Below, in pieces: positions 35,435 through 45,840 of a stretch of DNA of 64,000 bases. Position 1 is the first letter of the stretch, and each line of letters starts with the position of its first letter. Source of the stretch: Haliscomenobacter sp033763495 (GTDB lineage Bacteria; Bacteroidota; Bacteroidia; Chitinophagales; Saprospiraceae); assembly GCF_033763495.1 (NCBI RefSeq), contig NZ_JANRKL010000111.1:1-64000 (forward strand). The letters are read 5' to 3'. The position numbers and the translations under genes are program-made. The notes below the pieces were generated by a model, which saw only the letters and a list, made by a program, of their open reading frames with translations, did not search any database and was not told where the DNA came from.

Positions 35435-38400
35435 ATGAATCGTGCGCACCATAAATCCTCCTTTCTTCAATCGCTTACCCCTAAGCGAATCCAGCAATTT
35501 TTCTTCAAAACTGCATTGGCACTTGCCGCGCTGGTTCTATTGTATTCATTCATAAGCGTTTCGGATTCAAACCCGGTAGATATTCCATTTAAAACCTGGC
35601 TCAAGTCCATGTTCCATCCTCAGGAAATCTTGAGTACTATCGAAAAACCGTCACTCAAACAAGCCTACCTTCCTGAAGAGAGCTTAGGCAAAAAGGTCAG
35701 CGGCCTGTTTAAAGCAAAAGAGGGCCTGACTTTGACTTTGTCTAACAATCAGGTCAACGTTGCCATCCAAATTCCAGCCTACGCCCTACCCCACAATAAA
35801 ATCATCTCCATCACTGCCCTCCGCGAAAACGAACTTCCTGTGCTGAACCCGGATATGGTCAATGTGACTGCTGGAGCCTCAGGTTATCGCTTTTTGCCCC
35901 ATGGCAGCAAATTCAGCATCGCAGCCAATTTGAAGATACCTTACGACAGCACCTTGATCCCGGAGGGCTATACCCCCGAGGACATCCGCAGCTATTATTT
36001 TGACGAGCAGGAGCGCAGATGGCTGGACCTGCCCTTGGATTCGGTTGATGCGCAGGCGAAAATGGTGTTGTCCCATACCCTGCATTTTACGGACATGATC
36101 AACGGCATCATCAAAGTACCTGAATCGCCTGAAACCGAAGGCTATGCACCAACCAGCATCAAGGACTTTAAACCCGCCGATCCTTCTGCGGGGATTACGA
36201 TGATTGCTCCACCTGTTGCCAACAATTACGGTAATGCATCTTCTTCTTTTGACCTAAAGTTACCAGCTGGACGGCAAGGCATGGAGCCTAACTTGAGCAT
36301 TCAGTACAACAACAATGGCGGCAATGGCTGGCTAGGATTGGGATGGGATTTGACTTTACCTTTTATCAGCATCGATACGCGCTGGGGTGCACCCCGATTC
36401 GACCCGAGTGATGAAACGGAAACTTATACCTTAATTGGCGAACAACTGGCTCCAATGGCGCACCGAGGTGCATTGGTCAAACGCAGCAGTGAAAAGGAAT
36501 TTTATCCTCGGGTGGAAGGCAGTTTTGACAAAATCATCCGTCACGGAGATCGGCCTTCCAATTACTGGTGGGAAATCATCAATAAACAAGGCGCCCGAAG
36601 TTTTTATGGGGGCTTGCCTGAAAGTGGAGTGGTACAGGGAGCAGTGCTAAGCGACGATAAGGGCAACATTGCCCATTGGGCGCTGGTGCAAACCCGCGAC
36701 CTGGACAACAACTGTGAACACTACACCTACGCAAAGGTTCAAGACCCTGGTGTTCAGGGTGGTAGCTCCGGTCAACAATTGTACATCGATAAAATCACCT
36801 ACACTGGAACAACTACACAAGAAGGTCCTTACAGTGTAGTATTCACCCGCGACCGCCAATTGGGCGAAACCAAAAGAAAAGACGTCAGCATCGATGGCCG
36901 CTATGGCTACAAAATGGTCACCGCGGATCTGCTGCGCAAAATCACGGTAAACCTCAATGGACAACTCATTCGGAGCTATGAGTTAAAATACAAAGAAGGC
37001 GCTTTTTACAAAACCCTCCTGCAAAACATCAGTGAACTGGACGATGCGGGCAAGGTTTTTTATGCCCACTCTTTTGATTATTACGACGATGTAAATGCCA
37101 GCGCAGGCTATGTGTCCTTGGGTGAGCAGAAAAAATGGAGCATTGAAAATGACGAAATAAATACGGGAATCATCAATCCTATCCCCGGTTTTACCGATCA
37201 GAGTTCGGCGCTCAGCACCGAAAAATCAAACAGTATCGGTTTTGGCCTGGCTGTAACCGTTGGTTTCATTGGAGATGGCTGGAGCAAACAAGCCACAGTA
37301 GGGGGAAGTTTTGAATTTGATCACACGACCAATGAAGGCCTGGTTTGTATGGTCGACATCAATGGCGACGAACTCCCCGACAAAGTAACAAAACAAGGTA
37401 ATCGCTTATTTTACCGCGCCAATTTGAAGGATGCGAATGGTTTCGGCCCACCAAAACCCGTTTTGGGTCGCATTGACCAGTTCAGTGCGGGTACTGCGCT
37501 CTCCTTTGGGGTGGGTCTGCAAATCATCCCCTTTGGGCCTTTATTTTTAGGCTATAATTTCACCAGTACTACAACTAAAACCAGCACTTATTTTTCTGAT
37601 TTTAACGGAGATGGTTTAATCGATATCGCCCACAATGGCCTGGTACTTTTTAATCACATCGATTCCCAGGGCAATCCCGTTTTTGAACCCAGCAGCACCC
37701 TCACCCCCAATCCACTATTTTTGAGCGCCTCGGTCGACAAAACCTTTTTGGCACCCGATACGGCCTTGCAACGCCGTCAAGAACAGGAATTTCCACTCCA
37801 GGACATCATTCGTTTCTGGACGGCACCATTCGACGGCGACGTGCGTGTTGATGCCCCCGTGCAACTGATCCAGGTAGCCGATAGTCTGCGTTCCAAAAAA
37901 GAAGATGGCGTAAGGGTAAGTATCCAATTGCGCGATAAAACGCTTTGGGCCACCGCCATCCCCAAAGGCGATTTTGGCATCAAAAACCCCAGCGATGTAA
38001 ATCGACTGCAGGTCAAAAAAGGGGATAAAATCTACTTTCGGGTCCAGTCCATTTACAATGGCGAAAACGATGCTGTAAACTGGAATCCAGCCATAGATTA
38101 CCTCAACTCCATTACGCCGGATATAGACGCCAGCAACAAAAGAAGCAGCCATTACCGAGCTTCGGAAGACTTTATAATTACAGGAGCACAACCCATCGGT
38201 ATTCCTCGCACAGGAGGTGTTCGTATAGCGGGTAATTTCAAAAAAAGCATCACCTCGGATACGGTAGTTTTGCGGGTGATTCGAACAGATACTTTTGGTA
38301 AAAAAAGTATCCTTTTCAGGAAGGTTTTTCCTCCAAAAACGCAATTTGATGGCGCACTCGAAGCCATCGAATCCACGGTTCAGCAGGGGGACGTCTTGCA

Positions 38401-41400
38401 CCTCGAAGTACACGCCGATTCTTACATCGACCGTACAGCAGTCACCTGGTTTCCCAGTTATGAAACCACTTTTAGAGATACCGTTACGGGTAAGCCTGTG
38501 GTGTTGCGCGGAACCGTCGTCCCGAGTAACAATGATTACAATACCTGGCAAATCCCTACACCTGTTCAAATCAAAAACAAGCCCGGCGAGCTGAAGCTCT
38601 ACCCCGATATCCGTTTCCGTGCCGATAGCAGCGGAACGGTCGTATTCACCATCAAGGGATTGGATACCCTTTACACCAAAAAAATCATCCGCATTGAAAA
38701 AGGAAAAGTGGCGGGGAACCTGGACACCATCTCCCTGGATGTGCCCCCTGGGACGAGACTATTTCCCGAGTTTCACATCTCCAATGAAGTCTTCGCCCAA
38801 GCTTTAGAAAACACCCTGCTCATCAGTAAAAAAGATACCACTTATTCCGAAAGGGATACTACGATTAAAGACTCGGTGGTGTTTAAAGTAGTCAACAAAG
38901 TCATTCTCGATACCTTACAAGCCGGGGTTTACACCAATTCCAGTCAAGATGAACCCATTCCGGTTTTTAGAAGATGGGGCCAATTCACGTTTACGGGCGA
39001 CAAAGGCGACGGCCCCCTGGATGAGTCCAAACTCAATTTTAAAGAACTGAAAAACAATAATTACGAAAAAATCATAGCCGATACTGCACTTTACCGGCAG
39101 GATACCTCCTCCATTCGCAAGGTAAAAAGCCCTACCAAAACAGATTTTGCTCCGCTTTATGGCAACGGGCAAAAACGCTTATGGGTAGGCCGCGACTCGG
39201 CAGCTTTTGTGTCGGCCACCACCATGAGTAGCTCCAGGCTCATGATGCACGATGTATCGGTAGATAGTTTGATGCTGGGTACGGGTTCAAGCCTGACTGC
39301 AGTAAGCAAAGTGGAGCAAAGTTTTGCCAACACCCTCTCCGCCGGGGCAGTACTGATCGCGGGGTATTCCAATGTCCAAACCACCAATATGCTGGACATG
39401 ATGGACATGAACGGCGACGCTTACCCGGATGTATTGCATACCAACGACGTCCAATACACCTTGCCCAATGGAGCACTCGAGCGGGAGGGGCGCAAAAATG
39501 CCTTGCTGGCAACCAACAGTACGGGCAATTCTATTGGGCTGAATTTTGGCGGAGAATTTCCCAGGGCCACCGCCAGCAACAAACGCAATAGTACTGCCTC
39601 CAACGCCAACAACAACAAAACCAGATCCAATGCCCGCAGTGCCCTAGCCACGGCCGCATCTGCCATTGGTTTCCCAGGCAATTTGGGCTACAACCTACAA
39701 AGTACCAATGTTTCCTGGATTGACATGAATGGTGACGGTTTACCTGACAAAGTATACCAGGATGGACAAGTGGCACTCAACCTTGGGTACTCCTTTACGC
39801 CTCTTGAAGACTGGAATTTTAAAGGAATTGATGAGAGTAAAAGCCTCAATTTTGGTGCAGGAATTGGCGTGAACCTGATCAGCGGAACCATTCAAGCCGG
39901 AATTGGTTTGACGCGAAGCGAGGACAATACCAACTTTGCACTATTGGACGTCAATGGGGATGGTTTGCCCGATAAAATTTCCGCCACTGGGAACCTTAAT
40001 GTGCAATTGAATACGGGCAACGGCTTTGCCGCTCCATTGCCTTGGCATGCCAGCAATATCATCAACAATACGACCTCTACAGGTGAGTCCATCAACGTGG
40101 CCCTTACCATTCCCATTCCGATCATTGTGGTTAAAATTTGCATCAACCCTTCTTTCAACATCGGTCATGGGGTTTCGAGCCAAACGGATCAAATCATGGA
40201 CATCGACGGCGATGGTTTCCCCGATCTGCTTCATTCCGAGGACGACGGCGACCTCTCGGTGAGAAAATCCACCATCGGGCGCACCAATATGCTGCGCAAA
40301 GTGCAATGCCCACTGGGTTCCAGTTTCGCCATGGACTATGAGCAACTCGGCAGCACCTATCGGCTTTCGCAAAACGTATGGGTTCTAAAAAACCTGGAAG
40401 TATTTGACGGCGTACCCGGAGATGGCGTGGACACCATGCGCAGTAGTTTCAAGTACCTGGGTGGCTATTACGACCGCCGCGAAAGGGAATTTTATGGTTT
40501 TGATACCGTTCTTACCCAACAACTGAATACGGCAGAAAAAAATGCCCTCTACCGCAGCAGCGAAGAAGTTTTCCTGACGAGTAATTATTACAACAAAGGG
40601 CTCCTGCAAAGCGCCACCCTGCGCGACGCTGCCGGGAAAATTTTCACCCAAAACACCAATGAATACGAGCTGCGCACGGTGCGGGACAGTGTCTTTTTCC
40701 CAGCCCTGATCAAAAGCACCCAGTTCATCTACGAAGGCAATACCACGCCTGGCGCCAGTACCTACTCCCAATACGACTACGATGCCCTCGGCAACATCAT
40801 CAAAATTATCGACATCGGCGACGGCAGCCCCGAAGACCTCATCAACGCTACGGTAAAATACCACAACAACGATGCCCTGTACATCAAAGCCATTCCTTCC
40901 GAAATAGTGGTCAATACCAGCGAAGGGGTAAAAAGAAGGCGTACCACTACCATCGACGGCAAAGGCCACATCACCCAGATCAGCCAGTTTTTGGCCGATG
41001 GTACTTCCGCCAACCACAACATGGAGTACGACCAATACGGCAACCTCAGTAAAATTCTCCGCCCTGCCAATTACAAGGGCCAGCGCATGTTTCACAGCTA
41101 TGTTTATGATGACCTTATCCACAGCTATGTCACCAAAACCAGCGATGCCTATGGCTACAGCAGCAGTATGGAGTATGAATACCGCTTTGGCAATGTGATC
41201 CGCAGCACCAGCCTGCAAAATGAGCAGATGCGTTTTGCCATCGACAATCGCGGTCGAATCAGCACGGTGACTGGGCCTTATGAGTTGGCGGCTGGAAAAC
41301 CCTATACCATCGCTTTTGATTACCACCCCGAAGCCAAAGTTCCCTACGCCATTACCCACCACTATGACCCGGAATACGACGATGACATCGACATCATCAC

Positions 41401-44400
41401 TTTTGTCGATGGACTGGGAAGGGCTATCGAGGTCAAAAAAATGGGTTCGATTTTTAAAGGCAAAAATCAGGATGATGAGCTTAAAATGATCGTTTCCGGG
41501 GCCACGGTCTACGATGCCTTTGGGCGCACAATTGAAAGCTATTTCCCTACCACCGAACCATTGGGAGCAAGCAATACCAGCCTTTCCGGTACCCAGGGTA
41601 AAATCAGTGAAATCGTCACTTACGATGTACTGGATCGGGTGCGTACCCAGAAACTAGCCGATGGGGCCACCAGTAGCCTGAGTTACCAGGCCATCGACAA
41701 TCTTTTGCTTACCCAAATGACCGACGCCCTGGGCAATAAAGCCGAAACCTACCAGGATGTGCGAGGCCGACAACGCTCCGTCAAACAATACGGCGGCCCC
41801 AATGGGACCATCAGCACCATCTACTTCTACAATGCCCTGAGCGAACTGCTACGGGTAGAGGACAATAACCAAAACTCTATTGTCAACACCTACGACAACC
41901 TGGGCCGCAGACTTAGCGTCAAACACCCCGATGCTGGCCTGACCGAGTACAAATACGACCTAACGGGTAACCTTTTGGAAAAAATCACGGCCCAACTCCG
42001 CAAACAAATCCCCCAGGGCGGGGCCATCAAGTACGCATACGACTTCGAGCGCATCGTCGACATCGATTACCCCATCCAGTACCAAAATAAGGTAAGTTAC
42101 AGCTACGGCGCACCGGGCTCAGGTAACCGCACAGGTAGACTGACCTTGGTGAAAGATGCCAGTGGAGGCCGGGAGTTTTATTACGGCAAATTGGGCGAGG
42201 TGACCAAAGAAATCCGCACCGTACTGGTCAATACCGTGTTTTATACAACTTATGTTAGCGAGCAGGAATACGATACCTGGAACCGCATTAAAAAAATGAC
42301 TTATCCTGACGGGGAGGTCGTATCCTACAAATACAACCGCGCCGGAAATTTGTACAGCATTGACGGGCAGAAAAACGGTAATCCTTATCCTTATGTGAGC
42401 AAGCTGGGCTACGACGAATTTGAGGCCAAAGTGTACCTCAAATACGGCAATGGCACTGAAACGACCTATGCTTTCGACGAGCAACGCCGCCGCCTGCAAA
42501 CCTTGCAAGCCGCCACACCCAAAGGCCAATTGATGCTGAACAACAAGTACAGCTACGACGCAGTGAGCAACATCACGGGCATCCTCAACGAGGTCCAAGC
42601 CCAGCCGGGTAAACTGGGTGGCCGCGCCAGCCAAAAATATACCTACGACAACCTGTTCCGACTCATCGGCGCTACCGGAGCATACCAGGGCGCGAAAGAT
42701 ACCGCTACCTATGGCCTGGAAATGGCTTACGACAATCTGTACAACATTGTGGGTAAAAAACTTTCCCAGCGCGATACCGCACGCAGCTACCAACAAAGTT
42801 ACCTCTACGGAGGCGCAGCCCCCCATCAAGCCACCCAGATAGGCAACAAAAAATGTGCCTACGACCTGAATGGCAACCTCACCACATTCGGCAGCTCCGA
42901 ATACTTCTGGGATGAAGAAAATCGCCTGATGGGTGTACTGGATAAAGGCCTCCTGAGTGAGTATACTTATGACGCTGGAGGGGAACGGGTCATCAAAAGC
43001 AGCGGTGGCATGCAGGGCACTTGGCTCAACGGCGCCCCTGCAGGCACCATCAACCACCACGACAATTACACCGTCTACGTCAGCCCTTACCTGGTGTGCC
43101 GCCGAACGGGCTTCACCAAACACATTTACATGGAAGGCGAGCGGGTCGTTTCTAAAATTGGCGAGGGCAGTTTTACCAATATTTCCTTCCCGCAATCTGC
43201 CCTTACAGCGGGTGGCGTCAATTACATCCAGCGGGCCGCACAACTTAAACAAGATCGGGTCAATTATTACGCCGGCTTGGGGATCAGCCCCGGCCCGCCA
43301 ACCCAAAAGCTCTTTTACGCCGAGCCGCAAAACAGCGGGATTGCTCCGCCTGTACTGGTTGATAGCACTGCTGCCAATGTGCCTCGGGGCTGGCCCGGCA
43401 ATACGACCAAACCAGCGACCGGCCCGCCGGTTTATGTGGCTTCGATACCGAGTAATGACTCTGTGAAAGCGGGTTATGGTTTTAGAGGTACCGGGCATAT
43501 CGCTGAGGTAAACCAGTACTTCTACCACAAAGATCATTTAGGCAGTACGTCTTATGTGAGCAATGTACAGGGGGAAGTCGCGCAGCATGTGGAGTATTCC
43601 GCTTTCGGCGAGACCTTTTTTGAGGAGCATAGTAGCTCCAATACGACGCCTTATTTGTACAATGCCAAGGAGCGGGATGAAGAGACGGGGCTGTATTATT
43701 ATGGGGCGCGGTATTACAATCCGGCGACGAGTCAGTGGGTGGGTGTCGACCCAAAGGCGGGTAAGTATCCAGGTTTATCGCCATATTGTTTTGTGGCGAA
43801 TAACCCGATATTGTTTGTGGATAAAAACGGGAAGGAGATATTCTTTAGCAGTCGGGGGGAGTTTATTGGGCTGCTTGGTGTTAATAATGATATTAGAATA
43901 ATTGATGGTGATGAAAAAATAATTGAAATAGCAAAATCTTTTATTAAACAAAAGGATTCAGATCTTTTAGAAAAAATTAGTGAGCCAGTTTTTGGAACTA
44001 TGGAAGAAGCTGCTGAAGATTGGGGCCTTAGGTATAGTGCATTATCAATAAAAGAAGGAAAAGAGTATGGCTCTTCTATTTTTAAGGTAAAAGTTCTTGG
44101 TAAAGAATACTATTCATATAATAAGGCAAGAAAGGGTGGTATAGATAACACTAATATAAAACTTCCGACGGAAGGTGCGGTATTAACTGGATTTATTCAT
44201 TCCCATGGTAATTATTTAGAAAAATACAACAACAATGAGTTTTCCCGAACGGATGATGAAGCAGGATTTACGTTAAGTGGAAAAACGGGAAGAATAATTT
44301 CTAGCTATTTAGTAACTCCTGATGGAAGTTTTAAAGTAACTAATTATTCTACTAACCCTAAAATGTCATACGAACGAATTTTAAAAAAGAATATGGCCAA

Positions 44401-44431
44401 AGACCTTAACATGCCAAGAAAAAAAGAGTAA
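35435..44431 (+). CDS. giant SpvB-VCBS-RHS protein with a DUF4329-like tip
   Basis: 2998 residues. One hydrophobic anchor/signal segment lies at about 24-42. SpvB-like domain about 260-360 (GNASSSFDLKLPAGRQGMEP; GLGWDLTLPFI). FG-GAP/VCBS calcium repeats NGDxxPD at about 640, 722, 1322, 1430, 1504 and 1588. TcdB-middle-like region about 1610-1660. YD/RHS repeats about 1780-2650 and RHS core about 2693-2779 (YFYHKDHLGSTSYV; YNAKERDEETGLYYYGARYY). The C-terminal 200 residues form a DUF4329-like domain with H2922-S-H2924-G, S2937 and D2940. The RHS part is expected to form a shell that encloses and releases the tip. The tip-coding DNA is visibly A+T-richer, and no immunity gene follows. Confidence 0.88.
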   Translation: MNRAHHKSSFLQSLTPKRIQQFFFKTALALAALVLLYSFISVSDSNPVDIPFKTWLKSMFHPQEILSTIEKPSLKQAYLPEESLGKKVSGLFKAKEGLTLTLSNNQVNVAIQIPAYALPHNKIISITALRENELPVLNPDMVNVTAGASGYRFLPHGSKFSIAANLKIPYDSTLIPEGYTPEDIRSYYFDEQERRWLDLPLDSVDAQAKMVLSHTLHFTDMINGIIKVPESPETEGYAPTSIKDFKPADPSAGITMIAPPVANNYGNASSSFDLKLPAGRQGMEPNLSIQYNNNGGNGWLGLGWDLTLPFISIDTRWGAPRFDPSDETETYTLIGEQLAPMAHRGALVKRSSEKEFYPRVEGSFDKIIRHGDRPSNYWWEIINKQGARSFYGGLPESGVVQGAVLSDDKGNIAHWALVQTRDLDNNCEHYTYAKVQDPGVQGGSSGQQLYIDKITYTGTTTQEGPYSVVFTRDRQLGETKRKDVSIDGRYGYKMVTADLLRKITVNLNGQLIRSYELKYKEGAFYKTLLQNISELDDAGKVFYAHSFDYYDDVNASAGYVSLGEQKKWSIENDEINTGIINPIPGFTDQSSALSTEKSNSIGFGLAVTVGFIGDGWSKQATVGGSFEFDHTTNEGLVCMVDINGDELPDKVTKQGNRLFYRANLKDANGFGPPKPVLGRIDQFSAGTALSFGVGLQIIPFGPLFLGYNFTSTTTKTSTYFSDFNGDGLIDIAHNGLVLFNHIDSQGNPVFEPSSTLTPNPLFLSASVDKTFLAPDTALQRRQEQEFPLQDIIRFWTAPFDGDVRVDAPVQLIQVADSLRSKKEDGVRVSIQLRDKTLWATAIPKGDFGIKNPSDVNRLQVKKGDKIYFRVQSIYNGENDAVNWNPAIDYLNSITPDIDASNKRSSHYRASEDFIITGAQPIGIPRTGGVRIAGNFKKSITSDTVVLRVIRTDTFGKKSILFRKVFPPKTQFDGALEAIESTVQQGDVLHLEVHADSYIDRTAVTWFPSYETTFRDTVTGKPVVLRGTVVPSNNDYNTWQIPTPVQIKNKPGELKLYPDIRFRADSSGTVVFTIKGLDTLYTKKIIRIEKGKVAGNLDTISLDVPPGTRLFPEFHISNEVFAQALENTLLISKKDTTYSERDTTIKDSVVFKVVNKVILDTLQAGVYTNSSQDEPIPVFRRWGQFTFTGDKGDGPLDESKLNFKELKNNNYEKIIADTALYRQDTSSIRKVKSPTKTDFAPLYGNGQKRLWVGRDSAAFVSATTMSSSRLMMHDVSVDSLMLGTGSSLTAVSKVEQSFANTLSAGAVLIAGYSNVQTTNMLDMMDMNGDAYPDVLHTNDVQYTLPNGALEREGRKNALLATNSTGNSIGLNFGGEFPRATASNKRNSTASNANNNKTRSNARSALATAASAIGFPGNLGYNLQSTNVSWIDMNGDGLPDKVYQDGQVALNLGYSFTPLEDWNFKGIDESKSLNFGAGIGVNLISGTIQAGIGLTRSEDNTNFALLDVNGDGLPDKISATGNLNVQLNTGNGFAAPLPWHASNIINNTTSTGESINVALTIPIPIIVVKICINPSFNIGHGVSSQTDQIMDIDGDGFPDLLHSEDDGDLSVRKSTIGRTNMLRKVQCPLGSSFAMDYEQLGSTYRLSQNVWVLKNLEVFDGVPGDGVDTMRSSFKYLGGYYDRREREFYGFDTVLTQQLNTAEKNALYRSSEEVFLTSNYYNKGLLQSATLRDAAGKIFTQNTNEYELRTVRDSVFFPALIKSTQFIYEGNTTPGASTYSQYDYDALGNIIKIIDIGDGSPEDLINATVKYHNNDALYIKAIPSEIVVNTSEGVKRRRTTTIDGKGHITQISQFLADGTSANHNMEYDQYGNLSKILRPANYKGQRMFHSYVYDDLIHSYVTKTSDAYGYSSSMEYEYRFGNVIRSTSLQNEQMRFAIDNRGRISTVTGPYELAAGKPYTIAFDYHPEAKVPYAITHHYDPEYDDDIDIITFVDGLGRAIEVKKMGSIFKGKNQDDELKMIVSGATVYDAFGRTIESYFPTTEPLGASNTSLSGTQGKISEIVTYDVLDRVRTQKLADGATSSLSYQAIDNLLLTQMTDALGNKAETYQDVRGRQRSVKQYGGPNGTISTIYFYNALSELLRVEDNNQNSIVNTYDNLGRRLSVKHPDAGLTEYKYDLTGNLLEKITAQLRKQIPQGGAIKYAYDFERIVDIDYPIQYQNKVSYSYGAPGSGNRTGRLTLVKDASGGREFYYGKLGEVTKEIRTVLVNTVFYTTYVSEQEYDTWNRIKKMTYPDGEVVSYKYNRAGNLYSIDGQKNGNPYPYVSKLGYDEFEAKVYLKYGNGTETTYAFDEQRRRLQTLQAATPKGQLMLNNKYSYDAVSNITGILNEVQAQPGKLGGRASQKYTYDNLFRLIGATGAYQGAKDTATYGLEMAYDNLYNIVGKKLSQRDTARSYQQSYLYGGAAPHQATQIGNKKCAYDLNGNLTTFGSSEYFWDEENRLMGVLDKGLLSEYTYDAGGERVIKSSGGMQGTWLNGAPAGTINHHDNYTVYVSPYLVCRRTGFTKHIYMEGERVVSKIGEGSFTNISFPQSALTAGGVNYIQRAAQLKQDRVNYYAGLGISPGPPTQKLFYAEPQNSGIAPPVLVDSTAANVPRGWPGNTTKPATGPPVYVASIPSNDSVKAGYGFRGTGHIAEVNQYFYHKDHLGSTSYVSNVQGEVAQHVEYSAFGETFFEEHSSSNTTPYLYNAKERDEETGLYYYGARYYNPATSQWVGVDPKAGKYPGLSPYCFVANNPILFVDKNGKEIFFSSRGEFIGLLGVNNDIRIIDGDEKIIEIAKSFIKQKDSDLLEKISEPVFGTMEEAAEDWGLRYSALSIKEGKEYGSSIFKVKVLGKEYYSYNKARKGGIDNTNIKLPTEGAVLTGFIHSHGNYLEKYNNNEFSRTDDEAGFTLSGKTGRIISSYLVTPDGSFKVTNYSTNPKMSYERILKKNMAKDLNMPRKKE

Positions 44432-44540
44432 TCAGGGAGAAAGGTAAATTGTAGGTTCTGACCCCATTACCCCTGATTAAAGATAATCAAAAGGGTTAAA
44501 AAGATGGCCCTTCTTTCTTTTACCTAGAATAAGCATAACT

Positions 44541-45812
44541 ATGAAAAATAACCACTTTACTAAATTATTCTTCATCCCTCTGCTGTTTATCCTCATGTGC
44601 ATCCACTACGCCCATGCCCAGCAGGACACCCTCCTGCTCAAAATCTATTTTGCGGAAGGGAAATACAACCTCACGGCCAGTGCCAAGGCTCAGCTCCAAA
44701 GCTTTGCCACTCAGCACAAAACCCAACAAAACATCAGCATTGTTGGCCGTGGCGACCGCAAAGGTTCAGATGCCTTGAATGATAGCCTCTCGCTCAAAAG
44801 GGCCCTGACAGTAAAGAGTTTTTTGATTGCCAATCAATTTCCCCGCGAAAACATCCATGCCATCATCGGCTATGGCCGCCGCAATCCCATCGAACCCTAT
44901 ACCGACTCTTTGAATCGGGTGGTATGGATCACGGTATCCGCTGGTGAGGCTCCAACGGCAAGCGGAAGCAAGGTGTATAGCTACCGGGATTCGCTGGTTT
45001 TGGTTTCAGCGCCCTATCCAGCCAAATTTTTGAACCAGCATCCTGCACCACAAGCAGGTGATACCCTTTTGATCGAAACCCGTTCCCAGCAAATCGGGGA
45101 TACCTTGCGGAGTACTCGGGTCATTTACCTGGCTATCGGGGATGATGCGCCATCCAAGCCGGGCATCACGGCCATTTCCATGCACGACTCCCTAATCCTA
45201 TTGCTGCCACCTTATCCCCCGACCTATCTCGTTGGGAATAAAAAACCCTACAGAGGTGATACCCTGCACATCGATACCACGATGCTGCAAGTCAACACGA
45301 CCTTGTACATCCTGCGCAAGATTTATCTAGCCGATGAAACCCTACAAACCACCTTTCCGCTGGGAGCTAAAGAAATACCCGAAAAAACCAAAGCGGCAGA
45401 GCTAGCCAGAGCTTTTATGGATACTTTGCAAAGCAGCACCGCTGGCCAGGCCATCATCATCCGTGGCCTGGGTTTTGAGTTTGGCTATCATGTGATGCCC
45501 AAGTCGGATTTGCCTGCTTTACAGGCCGTATCTTCGGCCCTCAAAAGTATGCCCCGGCTCAAGCTGGAAATCCGTGGCCACGTTTGTTGTGGAGATTTTG
45601 GACAGGATGTTTTTGACAAGCAGAGTGGGCAATACGATCTTTCTACCAATCGAGCCAAGGAAGTGTATGAATATTTATTGACAGAGGGGATCGATCAATC
45701 GCGGATTTCCTTTTCCGGCCAGGGCATGAAAGAACCCATTGTTTTTCCCGAAAAAGGCAAAAATGACCAGTATCGGAATCGGAGGATTGAGTTTGTGATT
45801 GTGGAGAAGTAA
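44541..45812 (+). CDS. OmpA-family protein with two peptidoglycan-binding-like domains
   Basis: 423 residues with a signal peptide ending YAHAQ. The first OmpA-like domain is at about 30-120 (IYFAEGKYNLTASAKAQLQSF; GRGDRKGSDALNDSLSLKRA) and the second at about 305-423 (MPKSDLPALQAVSSALKSMP; LEIRGHVCCGD; LSTNRAKEVYEYLL; QYRNRRIEFVI). Between them lie two homologous 75-residue repeats with SLVLVSAPYPAKFL and SLILLLPPYPPTYL. OmpA domains normally bind the diaminopimelate of peptidoglycan. It lies 109 bp after the RHS gene on the same strand. Confidence 0.85.
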   Translation: MKNNHFTKLFFIPLLFILMCIHYAHAQQDTLLLKIYFAEGKYNLTASAKAQLQSFATQHKTQQNISIVGRGDRKGSDALNDSLSLKRALTVKSFLIANQFPRENIHAIIGYGRRNPIEPYTDSLNRVVWITVSAGEAPTASGSKVYSYRDSLVLVSAPYPAKFLNQHPAPQAGDTLLIETRSQQIGDTLRSTRVIYLAIGDDAPSKPGITAISMHDSLILLLPPYPPTYLVGNKKPYRGDTLHIDTTMLQVNTTLYILRKIYLADETLQTTFPLGAKEIPEKTKAAELARAFMDTLQSSTAGQAIIIRGLGFEFGYHVMPKSDLPALQAVSSALKSMPRLKLEIRGHVCCGDFGQDVFDKQSGQYDLSTNRAKEVYEYLLTEGIDQSRISFSGQGMKEPIVFPEKGKNDQYRNRRIEFVIVEK

Positions 45813-45840
45813 TCGCAAAATTCTCTGGCTATGTCCCAAA

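Noticed and set aside
37715..43537. Long minus-strand open frames (284, 325 and 472 codons) inside the RHS gene
   Set aside because: They are antisense to a clearly coding RHS/VCBS sequence, have no recognisable domains and arise from its codon bias.
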